Assembly: GCA_944326235.1 (NCBI GenBank) | Contig: CALVDH010000008.1 | Coordinates: forward strand, 1-64,000 | DNA length: 64,000 bases | DNA from: an uncultured Bacteroidales bacterium | Lineage (GTDB): Bacteria > Bacteroidota > Bacteroidia > Bacteroidales > UBA932 | Reading direction: 5' to 3' | Shown here: positions 9,284 through 20,502 of the stretch, piece by piece | Layout of the letters: each line of letters starts with the position of its first letter | Position numbering within the stretch: position 1 is the first letter of the stretch | Program-made: the position numbers and the translations under genes | The notes under the pieces: generated by a model | What the model was told of the DNA's origin: nothing | The model's input: only the letters and a program-made list of their open reading frames with translations | The model's database searches: none

Positions 9284-9783
9284 ATTGTCTTATTTAGATA
9301 ATCTTCTATTCTGATATTGGAGGGCATGAACGGAGCCGCATCTCCCCCATTGATAATGACATCCCTCACTACCGTGGAGGATATGAAGGAATAACTGTGC
9401 GAGGCAGGGATGAACACCGTCACCGTCTCCGGCTGCATCTTTCTGTTGGCCTGCGCTATCACCGACTCCAGCTCGAAATCGGTGGTCGTACGCAGCCCCC
9501 TGATGATAAAACCGGTATTTTTCTCCCGGCACAGATTCACTGTCAGTCCCGTGTAAGACAGGACTTCTATGTCGGCTCCGCCCTCTATAAGCGGACGCAC
9601 GGCATCCTGAATCAGCGCAACTCTATTCTGCGGCGGCAGAAACCCCTGCTTAAGATGGTTGTAGCCTACTGCAATATATATCTTGTCAAAAAGTTTCAGA
9701 GCAGACTGCAGGACATCCATGTGCCCGAGCGTAAAAGGGTCGAATGACCCGGGGAATATGGCGGCTTTTCTATCCGGTTTCAT
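9280..9783 (-). CDS. coaD: Pantetheine-phosphate adenylyltransferase
   Basis: A nucleotidyltransferase of coenzyme A synthesis that converts 4'-phosphopantetheine and ATP to dephospho-CoA. It has the family GSFDPFTLGH motif, the IIRGLRTTTDFE segment, and the phosphopantetheine-site ISSTVVRD. I chose the internal ATG at 9783 (MKPDRKAAIFPGS, 167 aa); an alternative ATG at 9795 adds MRMT and would leave almost no leader after the -7 element at 9812-9819. The stop overlaps the start of the thioredoxin-like gene. Confidence 0.94.
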   Translation of the reverse strand: MKPDRKAAIFPGSFDPFTLGHMDVLQSALKLFDKIYIAVGYNHLKQGFLPPQNRVALIQDAVRPLIEGGADIEVLSYTGLTVNLCREKNTGFIIRGLRTTTDFELESVIAQANRKMQPETVTVFIPASHSYSFISSTVVRDVIINGGDAAPFMPSNIRIEDYLNKTI

Positions 9784-9811
9784 CGTCATGCGCAAAATTT
9801 ATTACAAACAA

Positions 9812-9819
9812 CAAATATA
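9812..9819 (-). promoter_or_regulatory. coaD promoter -7 element
   Basis: TATATTTG on the minus strand, an exact TAnnTTTG match, about 29 nt before the chosen coaD ATG. No well-placed TTG lies 19-21 nt upstream, so only the -7 is supported. Confidence 0.5.
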
Positions 9820-9862
9820 CATCAAATTTCCCAATATTCCCCCAATGGCCAGAAAGGTGCGG

Positions 9863-9933
9863 ACCATTTGCGTGTAACTGGAGCGAAGCGACCAGCCCCC
9901 TTTCCTGAGGAAAGGGCGGGGGGATAGGGTCAG
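9863..9933 (-). repeat. Dispersed palindromic repeat, copy A
   Basis: Read on the minus strand this is TCTGACCC, ATCCCCC, a short palindrome (CCCTTTCC-tca-GGAAAGGG), CTGGTCGC, GCTCC and CGCAAATGGT. The same order of blocks occurs at 38408-38481 downstream of tRNA-Leu. Both copies directly follow a stable RNA terminator. No ORF is supported. Likely a REP-like or small non-autonomous element. Confidence 0.6.
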
Positions 9934-9951
9934 AAACAGGTGCGGACCTCT

Positions 9952-10012
9952 GTCCGCCCATCTCCACAAAAAAAGCCGCGAAAAGCGGCTTTTTTTGTGG
10001 AGATGGGCGGAC
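9952..10012 (-). terminator. tmRNA terminator in a 28-bp perfect inverted repeat
   Basis: Arms at 9952-9979 and 9985-10012 are exact reverse complements over 28 bp around a 5-nt loop (GAAAA). The inner part, GCCGC/GCGGC flanked by seven A and seven T, is an intrinsic terminator usable on either strand. The outer half of the right arm is the tmRNA 3' end itself (T-arm and acceptor strand), so the left arm is an inverted copy of that end. Confidence 0.8.
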
Positions 10013-10390
10013 TCGAACCGCCGTCCAAACACAGCACCCGAGTGCTTTCTACATACTTATTCTGCCTTTGGTTTTCGGGAAGCAGCTGCGGACAGACGCG
10101 CCACTGAATCCTTATCCCCTGAGTCTTAAGCCACCTTAAGGGAGTCAGCGGCCGCATCCTGCTTTAATGATACCCCGTATGCCGGACATAGCAGGCGGAA
10201 AGCCCGGCGGGATACTCGTCGCTATCGCCCTTGGCGACCGCGATTAAGGTAGTAAACCCAGTTTACTTACGCAGCGAGTGCATAGTTGTTGTTGCCAGTT
10301 ATGGCTTTGTAACCTTGATGACGGGGTGGGTCACCTGCCCCGGTATGCTTACAGTCCGATGTCTTGTGCTGTCAAAACCAAAACATCCCC
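9998..10390 (-). ncRNA. ssrA: tmRNA (ssrA)
   Basis: A one-piece tmRNA that rescues stalled ribosomes. The 5' end GGGGATG (10384-10390) pairs with the 3' CATCTCC (9999-10005, one G-U) to form the acceptor stem, with discriminator A at 9998. The T arm is GGCGG-TTCGAGT-CCGCC. The tag frame reads GGC AAC AAC AAC TAT GCA CTC GCT GCG TAA, giving the degradation tag GNNNYALAA, close to the Bacteroidota GE(T/N)NYALAA tags. CCA is not encoded. Promoter at 10402-10431, terminator at 9952-10012. Confidence 0.95.
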
Positions 10391-10401
10391 ATTTGCGGAT
10401 G

Positions 10402-10431
10402 CAAAGATACGCAAAAATTGTACAGCGTCAA
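10402..10431 (-). promoter_or_regulatory. ssrA promoter
   Basis: TTG (10429-10431), 19 nt, TATCTTTG (10402-10409) on the minus strand: an exact consensus about 12 nt before the tmRNA 5' end. Its -33 lies in the last codons of the 7TM-HD gene. Confidence 0.85.
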
Positions 10432-12464
10432 GATTTTTTTAGCGTCGGATAGGCTATCCTCTCATGATATACCTGCTCAAGACGCTCCTTGAACATCCTT
10501 TTGACTATCTCCACCTCCTTGATCGAGATATCGGCCTCTACCAGCTGTGAGTCCGAAAGACGCTTGCTGATGATGGAGTCCACCAGGGCCGAGATACTCT
10601 CCGGCGTATAATCCTTCAGCGAGCGGGAAGCTGCCTCCACGGCATCGGCCATGAGCACGATGACCTGCTCCTTAGTCGTCGGCAGCTCACCATGATACAT
10701 GAACGGCTCCCTGTTCTCAGGATCTCCCCCCGCATTGCAGTACTGCGCATAAAAATAGAAAGTAACAGTCCTGGCATGATGCGTACGGATAAAGTCTATC
10801 ACCACCTCCGGGAGCTTGTGCTTACGGGCTATCTCCACTCCGTCGTCCACGTGCCGGATGATCTGCTGGGCACTTTCCTCAGGAGAGAGGCTCTTGTGAT
10901 AATTGAAACCGGCAGGAGCATTCTCCACGAAACACTGGGGATTGTTCATCTTTCCTATATCATGATACAGAGCCCCTACCCTGGTAAGTATCATATCCGC
11001 ACCGATCTCACGGGCTGCCTCAAACGCCAGGTTGGAAACCTGAAGCGAATGCTGGAAGGTTCCGGGAGCCTTCTGTGCGAGTTCTCTCAGGAGTTTGTTG
11101 TTGGTGTCCGAAAGATCCAGAAGGCGGAAATGCGACACCAGCGAGAACACTCTCTCAAATATGAATGCCACGGGATAAGCGGCAATTACCAGCAGCGAGC
11201 TGACCGCTATGCTGAATATGTCCTTCGGGTCGAAAAGTGTCAGCGTTCCGTCTCCGGACAGCTGGAATCCTATGTAGACCAAAGACATGCCTATAAAGAT
11301 GAACAGCGAGTTGAGAAACTGCGCCCACCCTTTGTTGAAGTACTTGAATGAGACGATCGCGATAATTCCGCCGGTCAGGTTCATCATATACAGCTCTACT
11401 CCGCCGTCCGCCTGGAACAGCAGGGGAAGCAGCATCACCGTGTATATGGGAAAGACATACCTGCGCTTGAAGAATATCATCAGGTAGATGGCGAATACCG
11501 GGTACGGTACTATGTACAGGTTGTCCACGCCGAAACGGTGCACGATCATCGTCAGCACACCGAGAAAGACGTACAGGGTTAGAATGAAATACAGGGTCCT
11601 GCGCTGCTGAATAATCTCCTTCCGGGTAAAATATATGACAGCAAACAGTGAAGCGACTATCAGCAGACAGAGTATGAAATGACCGGTCCGCAGACCCAGA
11701 ATGGACTCAGCGTAACCATAACTGAGCTCATATTCCCGCTTGAAGGAGTCCAGCATCTGCTCTATCTCGGTAGTGACGATCTCTCCCTGTGAGACGATCA
11801 GCTGGCCTGCATAGACCATGCCTTTTGTCGGAGAAATGTAGTCCACGGCCTCTTTATGGAACAGATCCGTCCTGGTCTGGTCGTAAATAAGGTTGGGAAC
11901 TATATAATCTCCTATCTTATAGGCACTGTAGACTGAATCGGGGCTGAGTGAAGGAAAGCTGATGGAAAGGTAGTACTTTATATAATCCTCCGCCTTTTTC
12001 CTGGTGTAGACTTCAGACACTGGAACCTCCTGTGCCCTCTTGTCTCTCTGTATGACGATCGTTCCTCCTGTGGAGACCTCGTCCATGGCCGGCAGGATTC
12101 CCACCGAATACATATTATACAGGGACTCGATGATAAAATACAGGAGGTGATTGTTCACACTGTCTCTCCCGGGCAGTCTTCTAAGGCGCTGCACCTGGAC
12201 ATTGGCGACAGCATTGTCATACTCGAAATAAGGCAGGACCTGAGAGGCCTTCTCCTCCTTCTCCGCCAGAAGTTCCTGCTCCGTCTTAAGTATAGGAAAA
12301 TCTATCGGTGACAGCAGGGTCTCGTATACCCACGGCCGCCCCGACTGATAACTGTACTTGAATTTACCCTCCTCGGGGAAAAGCAGTACGGAGACTACCA
12401 GTACGACGAGGAGGGATAAATAGATTTTGGGATCCTTCAGGAACTGTTTGCTGTCCTTTACCAT
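10428..12464 (-). CDS. PgpH-like 7TM-HD phosphodiesterase
   Basis: A 678-residue membrane protein with the 7TMR-HDED architecture: an N-terminal TM (about 15-32), a large extracytoplasmic domain (to about 270), seven membrane helices (about 275-440), then a cytoplasmic HD domain. The metal motif is LYHDIGK with His501-Asp502, preceded by HSLQVSNLA and followed by HHARTVTF. In Firmicutes the homologue PgpH hydrolyses cyclic di-AMP, which is the likely role here. It follows the alpha-oxoamine synthase gene by 3 bp, downstream of gyrB. Function is inferred from the family. Confidence 0.85.
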   Translation of the reverse strand: MVKDSKQFLKDPKIYLSLLVVLVVSVLLFPEEGKFKYSYQSGRPWVYETLLSPIDFPILKTEQELLAEKEEKASQVLPYFEYDNAVANVQVQRLRRLPGRDSVNNHLLYFIIESLYNMYSVGILPAMDEVSTGGTIVIQRDKRAQEVPVSEVYTRKKAEDYIKYYLSISFPSLSPDSVYSAYKIGDYIVPNLIYDQTRTDLFHKEAVDYISPTKGMVYAGQLIVSQGEIVTTEIEQMLDSFKREYELSYGYAESILGLRTGHFILCLLIVASLFAVIYFTRKEIIQQRRTLYFILTLYVFLGVLTMIVHRFGVDNLYIVPYPVFAIYLMIFFKRRYVFPIYTVMLLPLLFQADGGVELYMMNLTGGIIAIVSFKYFNKGWAQFLNSLFIFIGMSLVYIGFQLSGDGTLTLFDPKDIFSIAVSSLLVIAAYPVAFIFERVFSLVSHFRLLDLSDTNNKLLRELAQKAPGTFQHSLQVSNLAFEAAREIGADMILTRVGALYHDIGKMNNPQCFVENAPAGFNYHKSLSPEESAQQIIRHVDDGVEIARKHKLPEVVIDFIRTHHARTVTFYFYAQYCNAGGDPENREPFMYHGELPTTKEQVIVLMADAVEAASRSLKDYTPESISALVDSIISKRLSDSQLVEADISIKEVEIVKRMFKERLEQVYHERIAYPTLKKS

Positions 12465-12467
12465 ACC

Positions 12468-13727
12468 CTAGAGGATAGCCCTGTCCTGAATATTGTCGCC
12501 GTCATATTCTCCGGCGTCGAGCTTCTTCTTGGCCTCGGAGAATGCGTTGAGAGTATACTCTACATCTTCCAGAGAGTGAGCGGCGGTAGGAATGATTCTG
12601 AACATGATCACACCCTTAGGCACTACAGGGTAGACGACTACCGAGCAGAACAGGTTGTAGTTCTCCCTGAGATCCACGAGCATGTTGGTTGCCTGAGGCA
12701 CAGTGCCGTGGATGAAGACAGGTGTCACGCAGGCCTGGGCGAGTCCTATATCGAAGCCTCTCTCCCTGAAACCGTTCTGCAGGGCACGGGTAACAGTCCA
12801 GAGTTTCTCGCGGAGACGGTCTCCCTCGGGACCGCGGATAATCTCCAGCCTCTTGAGACAGCCCTCTACGATGGGCATGGGCAGGGACTTGGCATAAATC
12901 TGCGAACGGAGATTATAGCGGAGATAGTTGATGATGGATTTGGGACCGGCCACGAAACCTCCGATAATGGCCATTGACTTGGCGTATGCACCGATATACA
13001 GGTCTATACCGTCCATCACGCCGAAGTGCTCTGATGTTCCGCGTCCGTGAGGGCCCATCACTCCGAAGCCGTGCGCATCATCGATGAGGATGCGGAAGTT
13101 GTATTTCTTCTTGAGAGCCACGATCTGGTCCAGAATACCGAGAGCTCCTGTCATACCGTACACTCCTTCGGTAATCAGCAGCACGCCGCCGCCGGTTTCC
13201 TCGCATACCTTGAGAGCACGCTGGATAGTCCTCTCGCATTTCTCGATGTCGTTGTGAGGGTATACCATCCTCTTGCCCATGTGCAGACGGCAGCCGTCGA
13301 TGAGGCAGGCGTGGGCCTCGGAGTCGTACACGATGACATCGTGGCGGGTGAGCAGGGCGTCGATAGTCGAGACAATACCCTGATAGCCGAAGTTGAAAAG
13401 GAATGCGTCCTCCTTCTGCTCGAACTCAGCCAGCTCTCTCTCGAGTCTCTCGTGCAGGGCTGTCTGACCGGACATCATCCTGGAGCCCATGGGATAAGCC
13501 AGTCCCCAACGGGCTGCGGCCTCGGCGTCTACCTTGCGGATCTCGGGATGGTTGGCCAGTCCGAGATAGTTGTTGAGGCTCCAGCAGAGCACCTCATGTC
13601 CGTTGAACCTCATCCTCGGAGCGATCTCGCCCTCGAGCTTGGGGAAGGTGAAATATCCGTGACCTCTTGCGCGGTACTGTCCCAGAGGACCTCCCTCGTC
13701 TTTGTTTATTCTCTCAAAAATATCCAT
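12468..13727 (-). CDS. Alpha-oxoamine synthase family PLP enzyme
   Basis: A 419-residue PLP-dependent acyltransferase of the alpha-oxoamine synthase family (KBL, BioF, serine palmitoyltransferase, cysteate acyltransferase), which condenses an amino acid with an acyl thioester. Visible features are SLNNYLGLANHP near the start, LIDDAHGFG (PLP-contacting Asp217 and His219) and the PLP lysine Lys250 in GAYAKSMAIIGG. The N-terminal extension MDIFERINKDEG is typical of a Bacteroidota clade. Likely substrates are serine or cysteate for sphingolipids or sulfonolipids, but glycine C-acetyltransferase activity is not excluded. It lies between gyrB and the 7TM-HD gene on one transcript. Confidence 0.8.
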   Translation of the reverse strand: MDIFERINKDEGGPLGQYRARGHGYFTFPKLEGEIAPRMRFNGHEVLCWSLNNYLGLANHPEIRKVDAEAAARWGLAYPMGSRMMSGQTALHERLERELAEFEQKEDAFLFNFGYQGIVSTIDALLTRHDVIVYDSEAHACLIDGCRLHMGKRMVYPHNDIEKCERTIQRALKVCEETGGGVLLITEGVYGMTGALGILDQIVALKKKYNFRILIDDAHGFGVMGPHGRGTSEHFGVMDGIDLYIGAYAKSMAIIGGFVAGPKSIINYLRYNLRSQIYAKSLPMPIVEGCLKRLEIIRGPEGDRLREKLWTVTRALQNGFRERGFDIGLAQACVTPVFIHGTVPQATNMLVDLRENYNLFCSVVVYPVVPKGVIMFRIIPTAAHSLEDVEYTLNAFSEAKKKLDAGEYDGDNIQDRAIL

Positions 13728-13749
13728 AATCGGTATAATTTAAAATGAT

Positions 13750-15786
<2,037 letters not shown>

Positions 15787-17460
15787 TTACAACTTCAGGC
15801 AAATACCGGCGCCAATATTGATTCCCGGCTCAATATAGTTGAGAAAATATTGTATCTTACTGTTTGCCAAATTATTACCTTCAACAAATACCATCACGTG
15901 CGTATTGACGGCATAAGAGATCCTCAATCCCACATCCACAAAAGACGGCACACGGTAAACCGAGGCCTGATCATAAGGATACGCGCTCCATCCGACAGTG
16001 GAGGTACGGAAATAGCAGTCGGCCCGGATAAAAAGCCTCTGCCTTAGATTGTATTCCATAACTGCATCCACATCGAAAGCAGGAGTCATCAGCGCGGCAT
16101 CCCGGTTGGAGAAACCCCGGTAATTCAATTCGGCCTGAGCCCGAAAGGCCGGAGACTGCCACTTCAGCCGGCCCGTCACAGTCAGGATATGCGAATCCTG
16201 CAAATCCACCGTCTGATACCATGACTGGGCCTGTGAAATGGCCAGATAGGACAAATGATTACGGGCCATAGAATAATTAACGCCGAGACTGTACGAGAAA
16301 CGGTCCCGGACCAGTCCGTTCAGCCCCAGTTCCGCAGAGACAGGCACAGCGGACTGATACACCGCTCCGCTGTTGTCCATCCAGGGATTGACCGCAAACA
16401 GGTCATAACGGGTATACATCCTGTTGTCTCCGGAAAGATTCAGATAGAGCCACAGCGCATTCCTGGCAGCCTCAAATCTGACGGAAGCGTCCGGATATAT
16501 CAGGAAACCGTTTCCGCTGCGGCGTATATTGCCTCCATAGACTGAGGAAAATGCCAGACCGGCACGCACCCTCCACCTGTCATGTTCCCAGCGGTACGTC
16601 GGTGAGATCTTCCAGAGACCGAAATTATAAAATGTTCCGCTGAACCTCAGATATACCTTATGCTCTCTTTTCACCGTCGCACCCAAGGAGACATCGGCAT
16701 CCGCCAGATGCTCCAGCACACCCTGACGGTTGCTGAAATACCGGTACGCCACATTCAGGTCATAGTAAAACGCACTGGGATCGGGATTTGTGGAACGGAT
16801 TGACAGCCCGGCCCGCAGATGGTCGAACTTATTGGAATACGTATTCAGGACATCCTGGCGGGACGGACTGCCGGAAACCGGAGCCAGGGCGTACATGCTG
16901 CCGGAATAGGAGGCGTCCAACTTGAGTTCTCCCTTTTTCCAACGGAACCCCATGAAGGCCCCCGCCTTGTTCTTCATCCTGTCTCCCCAGGCCTTCCGGC
17001 CGCTGTACACTGCATTTCCTCCCGTCAGGGCGACCTGAGGGACACGGCCCCAGTACGAGTCATGATTGAAATATGCCCCCAGGGAGAATTTCTCTCCCAG
17101 ACGCGGCGAGACATACACATCCGCCGAGGGTGTCCAGGGATAAGCCGCGGCCACCCTGGCATAAAGCCACGGATAGACGACCCTCCCTTCCGAAGCGGGC
17201 CCCAGAGTCATCATAGGCGTAAACTCATACAGATCCTTATAGGGGCTGTAAAAGGTGGAATAGTCAAAATTCAGTTTGAAATTGAGCAGCGAATCATCCA
17301 CAGGAGCATCCAGAGGAGATTTCACCGTCCTGGCAATACGGCCTTCATAGTCCCTCTCCACCTCTACGGTGGAATTGATCCCCGTCTGCGCGGCCGCACC
17401 CTGCGCGGCCAGGAGAAGGACAGGGAATACTGATATTATATTTCTAAGTATCCTGATCAT
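15787..17460 (-). CDS. Outer-membrane beta-barrel protein, TonB-receptor-like without plug
   Basis: A 557-residue exported protein. A signal peptide (1-24, ending GAAA) is followed by long series of alternating hydrophobic and polar beta strands with aromatic girdles, and a C-terminus INIGAGICLKL resembling barrel ends. There is no carboxypeptidase-like domain or plug, so it is shorter than a full TonB-dependent receptor. The N-terminal proline-rich KSPLDAPVDDS stretch is unassigned. Its ATG overlaps the stop of the large TPR gene by 4 bp, so the two are translationally coupled and probably form an envelope complex. Ligand unknown. Confidence 0.7.
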   Translation of the reverse strand: MIRILRNIISVFPVLLLAAQGAAAQTGINSTVEVERDYEGRIARTVKSPLDAPVDDSLLNFKLNFDYSTFYSPYKDLYEFTPMMTLGPASEGRVVYPWLYARVAAAYPWTPSADVYVSPRLGEKFSLGAYFNHDSYWGRVPQVALTGGNAVYSGRKAWGDRMKNKAGAFMGFRWKKGELKLDASYSGSMYALAPVSGSPSRQDVLNTYSNKFDHLRAGLSIRSTNPDPSAFYYDLNVAYRYFSNRQGVLEHLADADVSLGATVKREHKVYLRFSGTFYNFGLWKISPTYRWEHDRWRVRAGLAFSSVYGGNIRRSGNGFLIYPDASVRFEAARNALWLYLNLSGDNRMYTRYDLFAVNPWMDNSGAVYQSAVPVSAELGLNGLVRDRFSYSLGVNYSMARNHLSYLAISQAQSWYQTVDLQDSHILTVTGRLKWQSPAFRAQAELNYRGFSNRDAALMTPAFDVDAVMEYNLRQRLFIRADCYFRTSTVGWSAYPYDQASVYRVPSFVDVGLRISYAVNTHVMVFVEGNNLANSKIQYFLNYIEPGINIGAGICLKL

Positions 17461-20400
17461 TGTTCATTCATTTTATCCAGACGTCCGAGCCTCATCGCTA
17501 CCTGTTCCAGGACATCATCCCTGGGGCCCTGCGGCTCATATCCGTCACGTATGCTCTCGAATGTAGCCCTGGCCTGATTCCACTCCTCCCTCTCCGCAAA
17601 GGAGTCCCCAAGCACTATGAAACTCTTCGCAAGCCAGTAAGTCTGATTGGTCTGAGAATCGGAGAACGCATACACGAGGTTCTCCACTTCCTCGAAATTA
17701 CCGGCGTCATAAGTGTCCTGGATGAGCAGATATGCCGCCTCGGCCCCGCGGGGAGTAAAATTGTCAGCCGACAGGCTGCGCAGAAGCGGAAGGGCATCGT
17801 CCCTGCGTCCCAGGGCCAGATATGATTTCGCCGTTATATACTCGGCCTCCGTACGGTCCCCGTCGTTCACTCCGGACGAAGCCTCCACCCTGGAGGCAGC
17901 CTCGAGAGCCGAAAGATATTTCTCGTTCATATAGTATGAGCGCATGATTCCCATCATCGCGGCGTACCTGTTGTTCTCCAGCCGCGCGATTTCATAAAGC
18001 GACTCATACGCCGATGCGGCTCTGTCGTAGTGCTCCAGATCATAACATATCTGCGCATAGTGCAGAGTGGACAGTTCTACAAAAGATCCGCTGCCCTTGT
18101 CCATCACCTCGGAATATGCCTCCGCGGCCGCCTCCTTCCGGTCAAGGGCCGAAAGGGACTCTCCCAGGTAGAAATAAGCCAGAGGCGTTTTCTGTCCGTC
18201 GGGATAGCTGGAGATGAATGAGCGGAGGGATTTCTCTGCGGCGGCATAGTCCCGGGACAGGTAAATCTGTTCGGCGGCATTGAAAATCATGAGTTCCTTC
18301 TCATCTGCTGTCTTGGTTCCGGAAAGACCGGTGCGTTCCAGGTAGGCGAAATATTCCTCAGGCTTATTGAGCGTGGTATATATGCTTTCTATCACGGCAA
18401 GAGCATTCTCCGTATCCGCGGACAGAGGCATATCCTCCACGATCCGGGTCAGGCAGGACAAGGCCCGGTCATAGTCTCCCTCATTGGAATAGAGCATTCC
18501 CAGTTCCAGCAAGGCCTTACCGTTGTACACCGGATCCGCAACCTCCTCCAGCAGATATCTGAAGCAGCGCTCCGCCTTGTCTTTCAGTTCCATCTGCACA
18601 TAAGTCCTGCCCAGTTCATACACGGCCGTGGAATAGACCGGTGTGTCTGTACGCCTGTCCATAACCGTCTCCAGTATCTTCATCTTTTTCTCCAGGTCCG
18701 GCAACAGACCGCAGGCCACTGCACACTGGTACGCGGCATATACCACCTGATCGTCCTGATAGTCGACCATGGCCACCTCCTCGTACACGGAGGATGCCTT
18801 GGCATAGTCCTTCAGCATGAAAAACGAGTCTCCAACCCTAAGTTTGGCTTCGATTATCAGGTCCATGTCCGTGCCGTGACATTCCAGGAAACGGTAGAAC
18901 CACTCTATCGCCCGCTGATATTCCTCCTTGGCGAAATAGTTGTAGCCCTGACTGTAGAGCATCAGAGGATACTCCTTGAAAGAGCGGAACGTACTGTTGC
19001 CGGCAAGATTGTCATTGATCCTGACGGCCTCATCCACCTTCCCTGAACGATAGTAAGCCTCAGCCAGCCAGAAACGGGTCAGAAGGCCCAATGCCGTATT
19101 GTATGACGAATGGTCCACTGCTATCCTGAAATCCACGGCTGCTCCGCCGTAGGCACCTCTGTCGAAAAGTTCCATTCCCCTGAGGAATGCCGCCTTCTGA
19201 AGATTCACGTCCATTTCAGGAGTCAGACGGCGGATGCTGTTGAGCGCATTGATCGCCGACTTGTACTTTTTCTCCAGAAGATAGGAGGCAGCTATATACG
19301 AGTATATCTCATCGGAGCGCCCGGAATTGGGATAGGCCTCCAGATAATCCTGGAACGGTGCAATATCAGAATTGAGGTCGAAGGCCAGCTTGGCATAATT
19401 GAAAAAGGATTCCTCCCTTATTCCGGCATCATATCTCAGATCGGAGGCTTTCTTATAATATGTCATGGCCCCGTGCTTGTTCTTCAGTTCCAGATAGGAG
19501 TTGGCCATGTGCAGATACGCGCTCTGGGACAGGGAGTCATCCGGCACCCCGGTCACAGATTTGGAGAAGGCGTCTACCGCCGTCCTGTATGACTCAAGAG
19601 AGTAGGATATGATACCCAGATAATAGTTGTCCTTCCTCGAGATATCCGCCCCCGACGAGGAATAGCTCTCGAACCATTTCCGCGCATCCTCCGGGCTGTC
19701 CAGCCGGTAATATGCCTGGGAAACCATCCTGGCCACCTTTGCCTTCATGTCCCCCTCTACCATGGCCGACACCCGGGTCCCGTTGTCAGCCACGTATCTG
19801 TAATCCTCGAGCATCAGTTTCGATTCCAGGATATAGTACTCGCAATAAGCCCCGTAATGGACATCGTGACGGATGGTGGATAGCAGCTTGACCGCTTTCT
19901 CGAAATCGTTGTCGGTATAGGCTATATATCCCCTGTAATAAACCGAGGCAGCGGTATATGCCGTGTGACATCCTTCCAGCAGCCGGTCAAAACCGTTCCG
20001 CGCATCGGCCAGCCGTCCCGCCCTCAGCTGACAGAACGAGCGCTGGAAAAGGAACTTGGTCCTGTCCTTCCGGGAAAGCAGAGGATACTCGACGGTCTCC
20101 AGTATTTCCAGTGCCCTCACATAATCTTTCCTGTCAAAATAATAACCGGCGTACAGCAATCTTACCCCCATATATTCAGGAGCATGTCTGTATTTCTCCC
20201 GGTACTCGTCCATCAGGGCGTCCACATTGGGACTGCCGAGCCTGATATCGCAGACTATACGGTAAGCCGCCAGCTCCGGCTCTACTGCCGCCGGCACGGA
20301 ACACTGCTGGAAAATATCATCGATCCCGGCCCTGGCCGCCTGATACATGTCATTGCCGTAAAGTTCCCTGACCCTCTCCAGCCTGCGGCCGAAATCCTTC

Positions 20401-20486
20401 TCTCCCTGAGGAACTTCCTGGGAAAGAGCACACCAGCACAAAGGAAGAGTGACGGCCAATACCGTGATAAACCTTTTCAAGACCAT
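17457..20486 (-). CDS. Large periplasmic TPR protein
   Basis: A 1009-residue protein with an N-terminal signal sequence (about 1-22) and then TPR-type helical pairs almost throughout. Repeats such as AYYRSGKVDEAVRIN, FAKEEYQRAIEWF, YSNEGDYDRALSCL and YFYLGESLSALDRKEAAAEAY carry the W/L/G/Y/A/F/A/P spacing of TPRs. A cysteine near residue 18-20 could be a lipidation site, but the lipobox is not convincing. It is coupled to the beta-barrel gene downstream by a 4-bp overlap. Likely a periplasmic scaffold for that barrel. The start is just downstream of a -7 element at 20503-20510. Confidence 0.75.
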   Translation of the reverse strand: MVLKRFITVLAVTLPLCWCALSQEVPQGEKDFGRRLERVRELYGNDMYQAARAGIDDIFQQCSVPAAVEPELAAYRIVCDIRLGSPNVDALMDEYREKYRHAPEYMGVRLLYAGYYFDRKDYVRALEILETVEYPLLSRKDRTKFLFQRSFCQLRAGRLADARNGFDRLLEGCHTAYTAASVYYRGYIAYTDNDFEKAVKLLSTIRHDVHYGAYCEYYILESKLMLEDYRYVADNGTRVSAMVEGDMKAKVARMVSQAYYRLDSPEDARKWFESYSSSGADISRKDNYYLGIISYSLESYRTAVDAFSKSVTGVPDDSLSQSAYLHMANSYLELKNKHGAMTYYKKASDLRYDAGIREESFFNYAKLAFDLNSDIAPFQDYLEAYPNSGRSDEIYSYIAASYLLEKKYKSAINALNSIRRLTPEMDVNLQKAAFLRGMELFDRGAYGGAAVDFRIAVDHSSYNTALGLLTRFWLAEAYYRSGKVDEAVRINDNLAGNSTFRSFKEYPLMLYSQGYNYFAKEEYQRAIEWFYRFLECHGTDMDLIIEAKLRVGDSFFMLKDYAKASSVYEEVAMVDYQDDQVVYAAYQCAVACGLLPDLEKKMKILETVMDRRTDTPVYSTAVYELGRTYVQMELKDKAERCFRYLLEEVADPVYNGKALLELGMLYSNEGDYDRALSCLTRIVEDMPLSADTENALAVIESIYTTLNKPEEYFAYLERTGLSGTKTADEKELMIFNAAEQIYLSRDYAAAEKSLRSFISSYPDGQKTPLAYFYLGESLSALDRKEAAAEAYSEVMDKGSGSFVELSTLHYAQICYDLEHYDRAASAYESLYEIARLENNRYAAMMGIMRSYYMNEKYLSALEAASRVEASSGVNDGDRTEAEYITAKSYLALGRRDDALPLLRSLSADNFTPRGAEAAYLLIQDTYDAGNFEEVENLVYAFSDSQTNQTYWLAKSFIVLGDSFAEREEWNQARATFESIRDGYEPQGPRDDVLEQVAMRLGRLDKMNEQ

Positions 20487-20502
20487 TTTACTCTATTTGG
20501 GG

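Noticed and set aside
9770..10157. Short minus-strand ORFs across the tmRNA 3' half and its flank
   Set aside because: The sequence is accounted for by tmRNA, its terminator and repeat copy A.
10231..10452. 73-codon plus-strand ORF
   Set aside because: Antisense to the tmRNA tag region; no domain.
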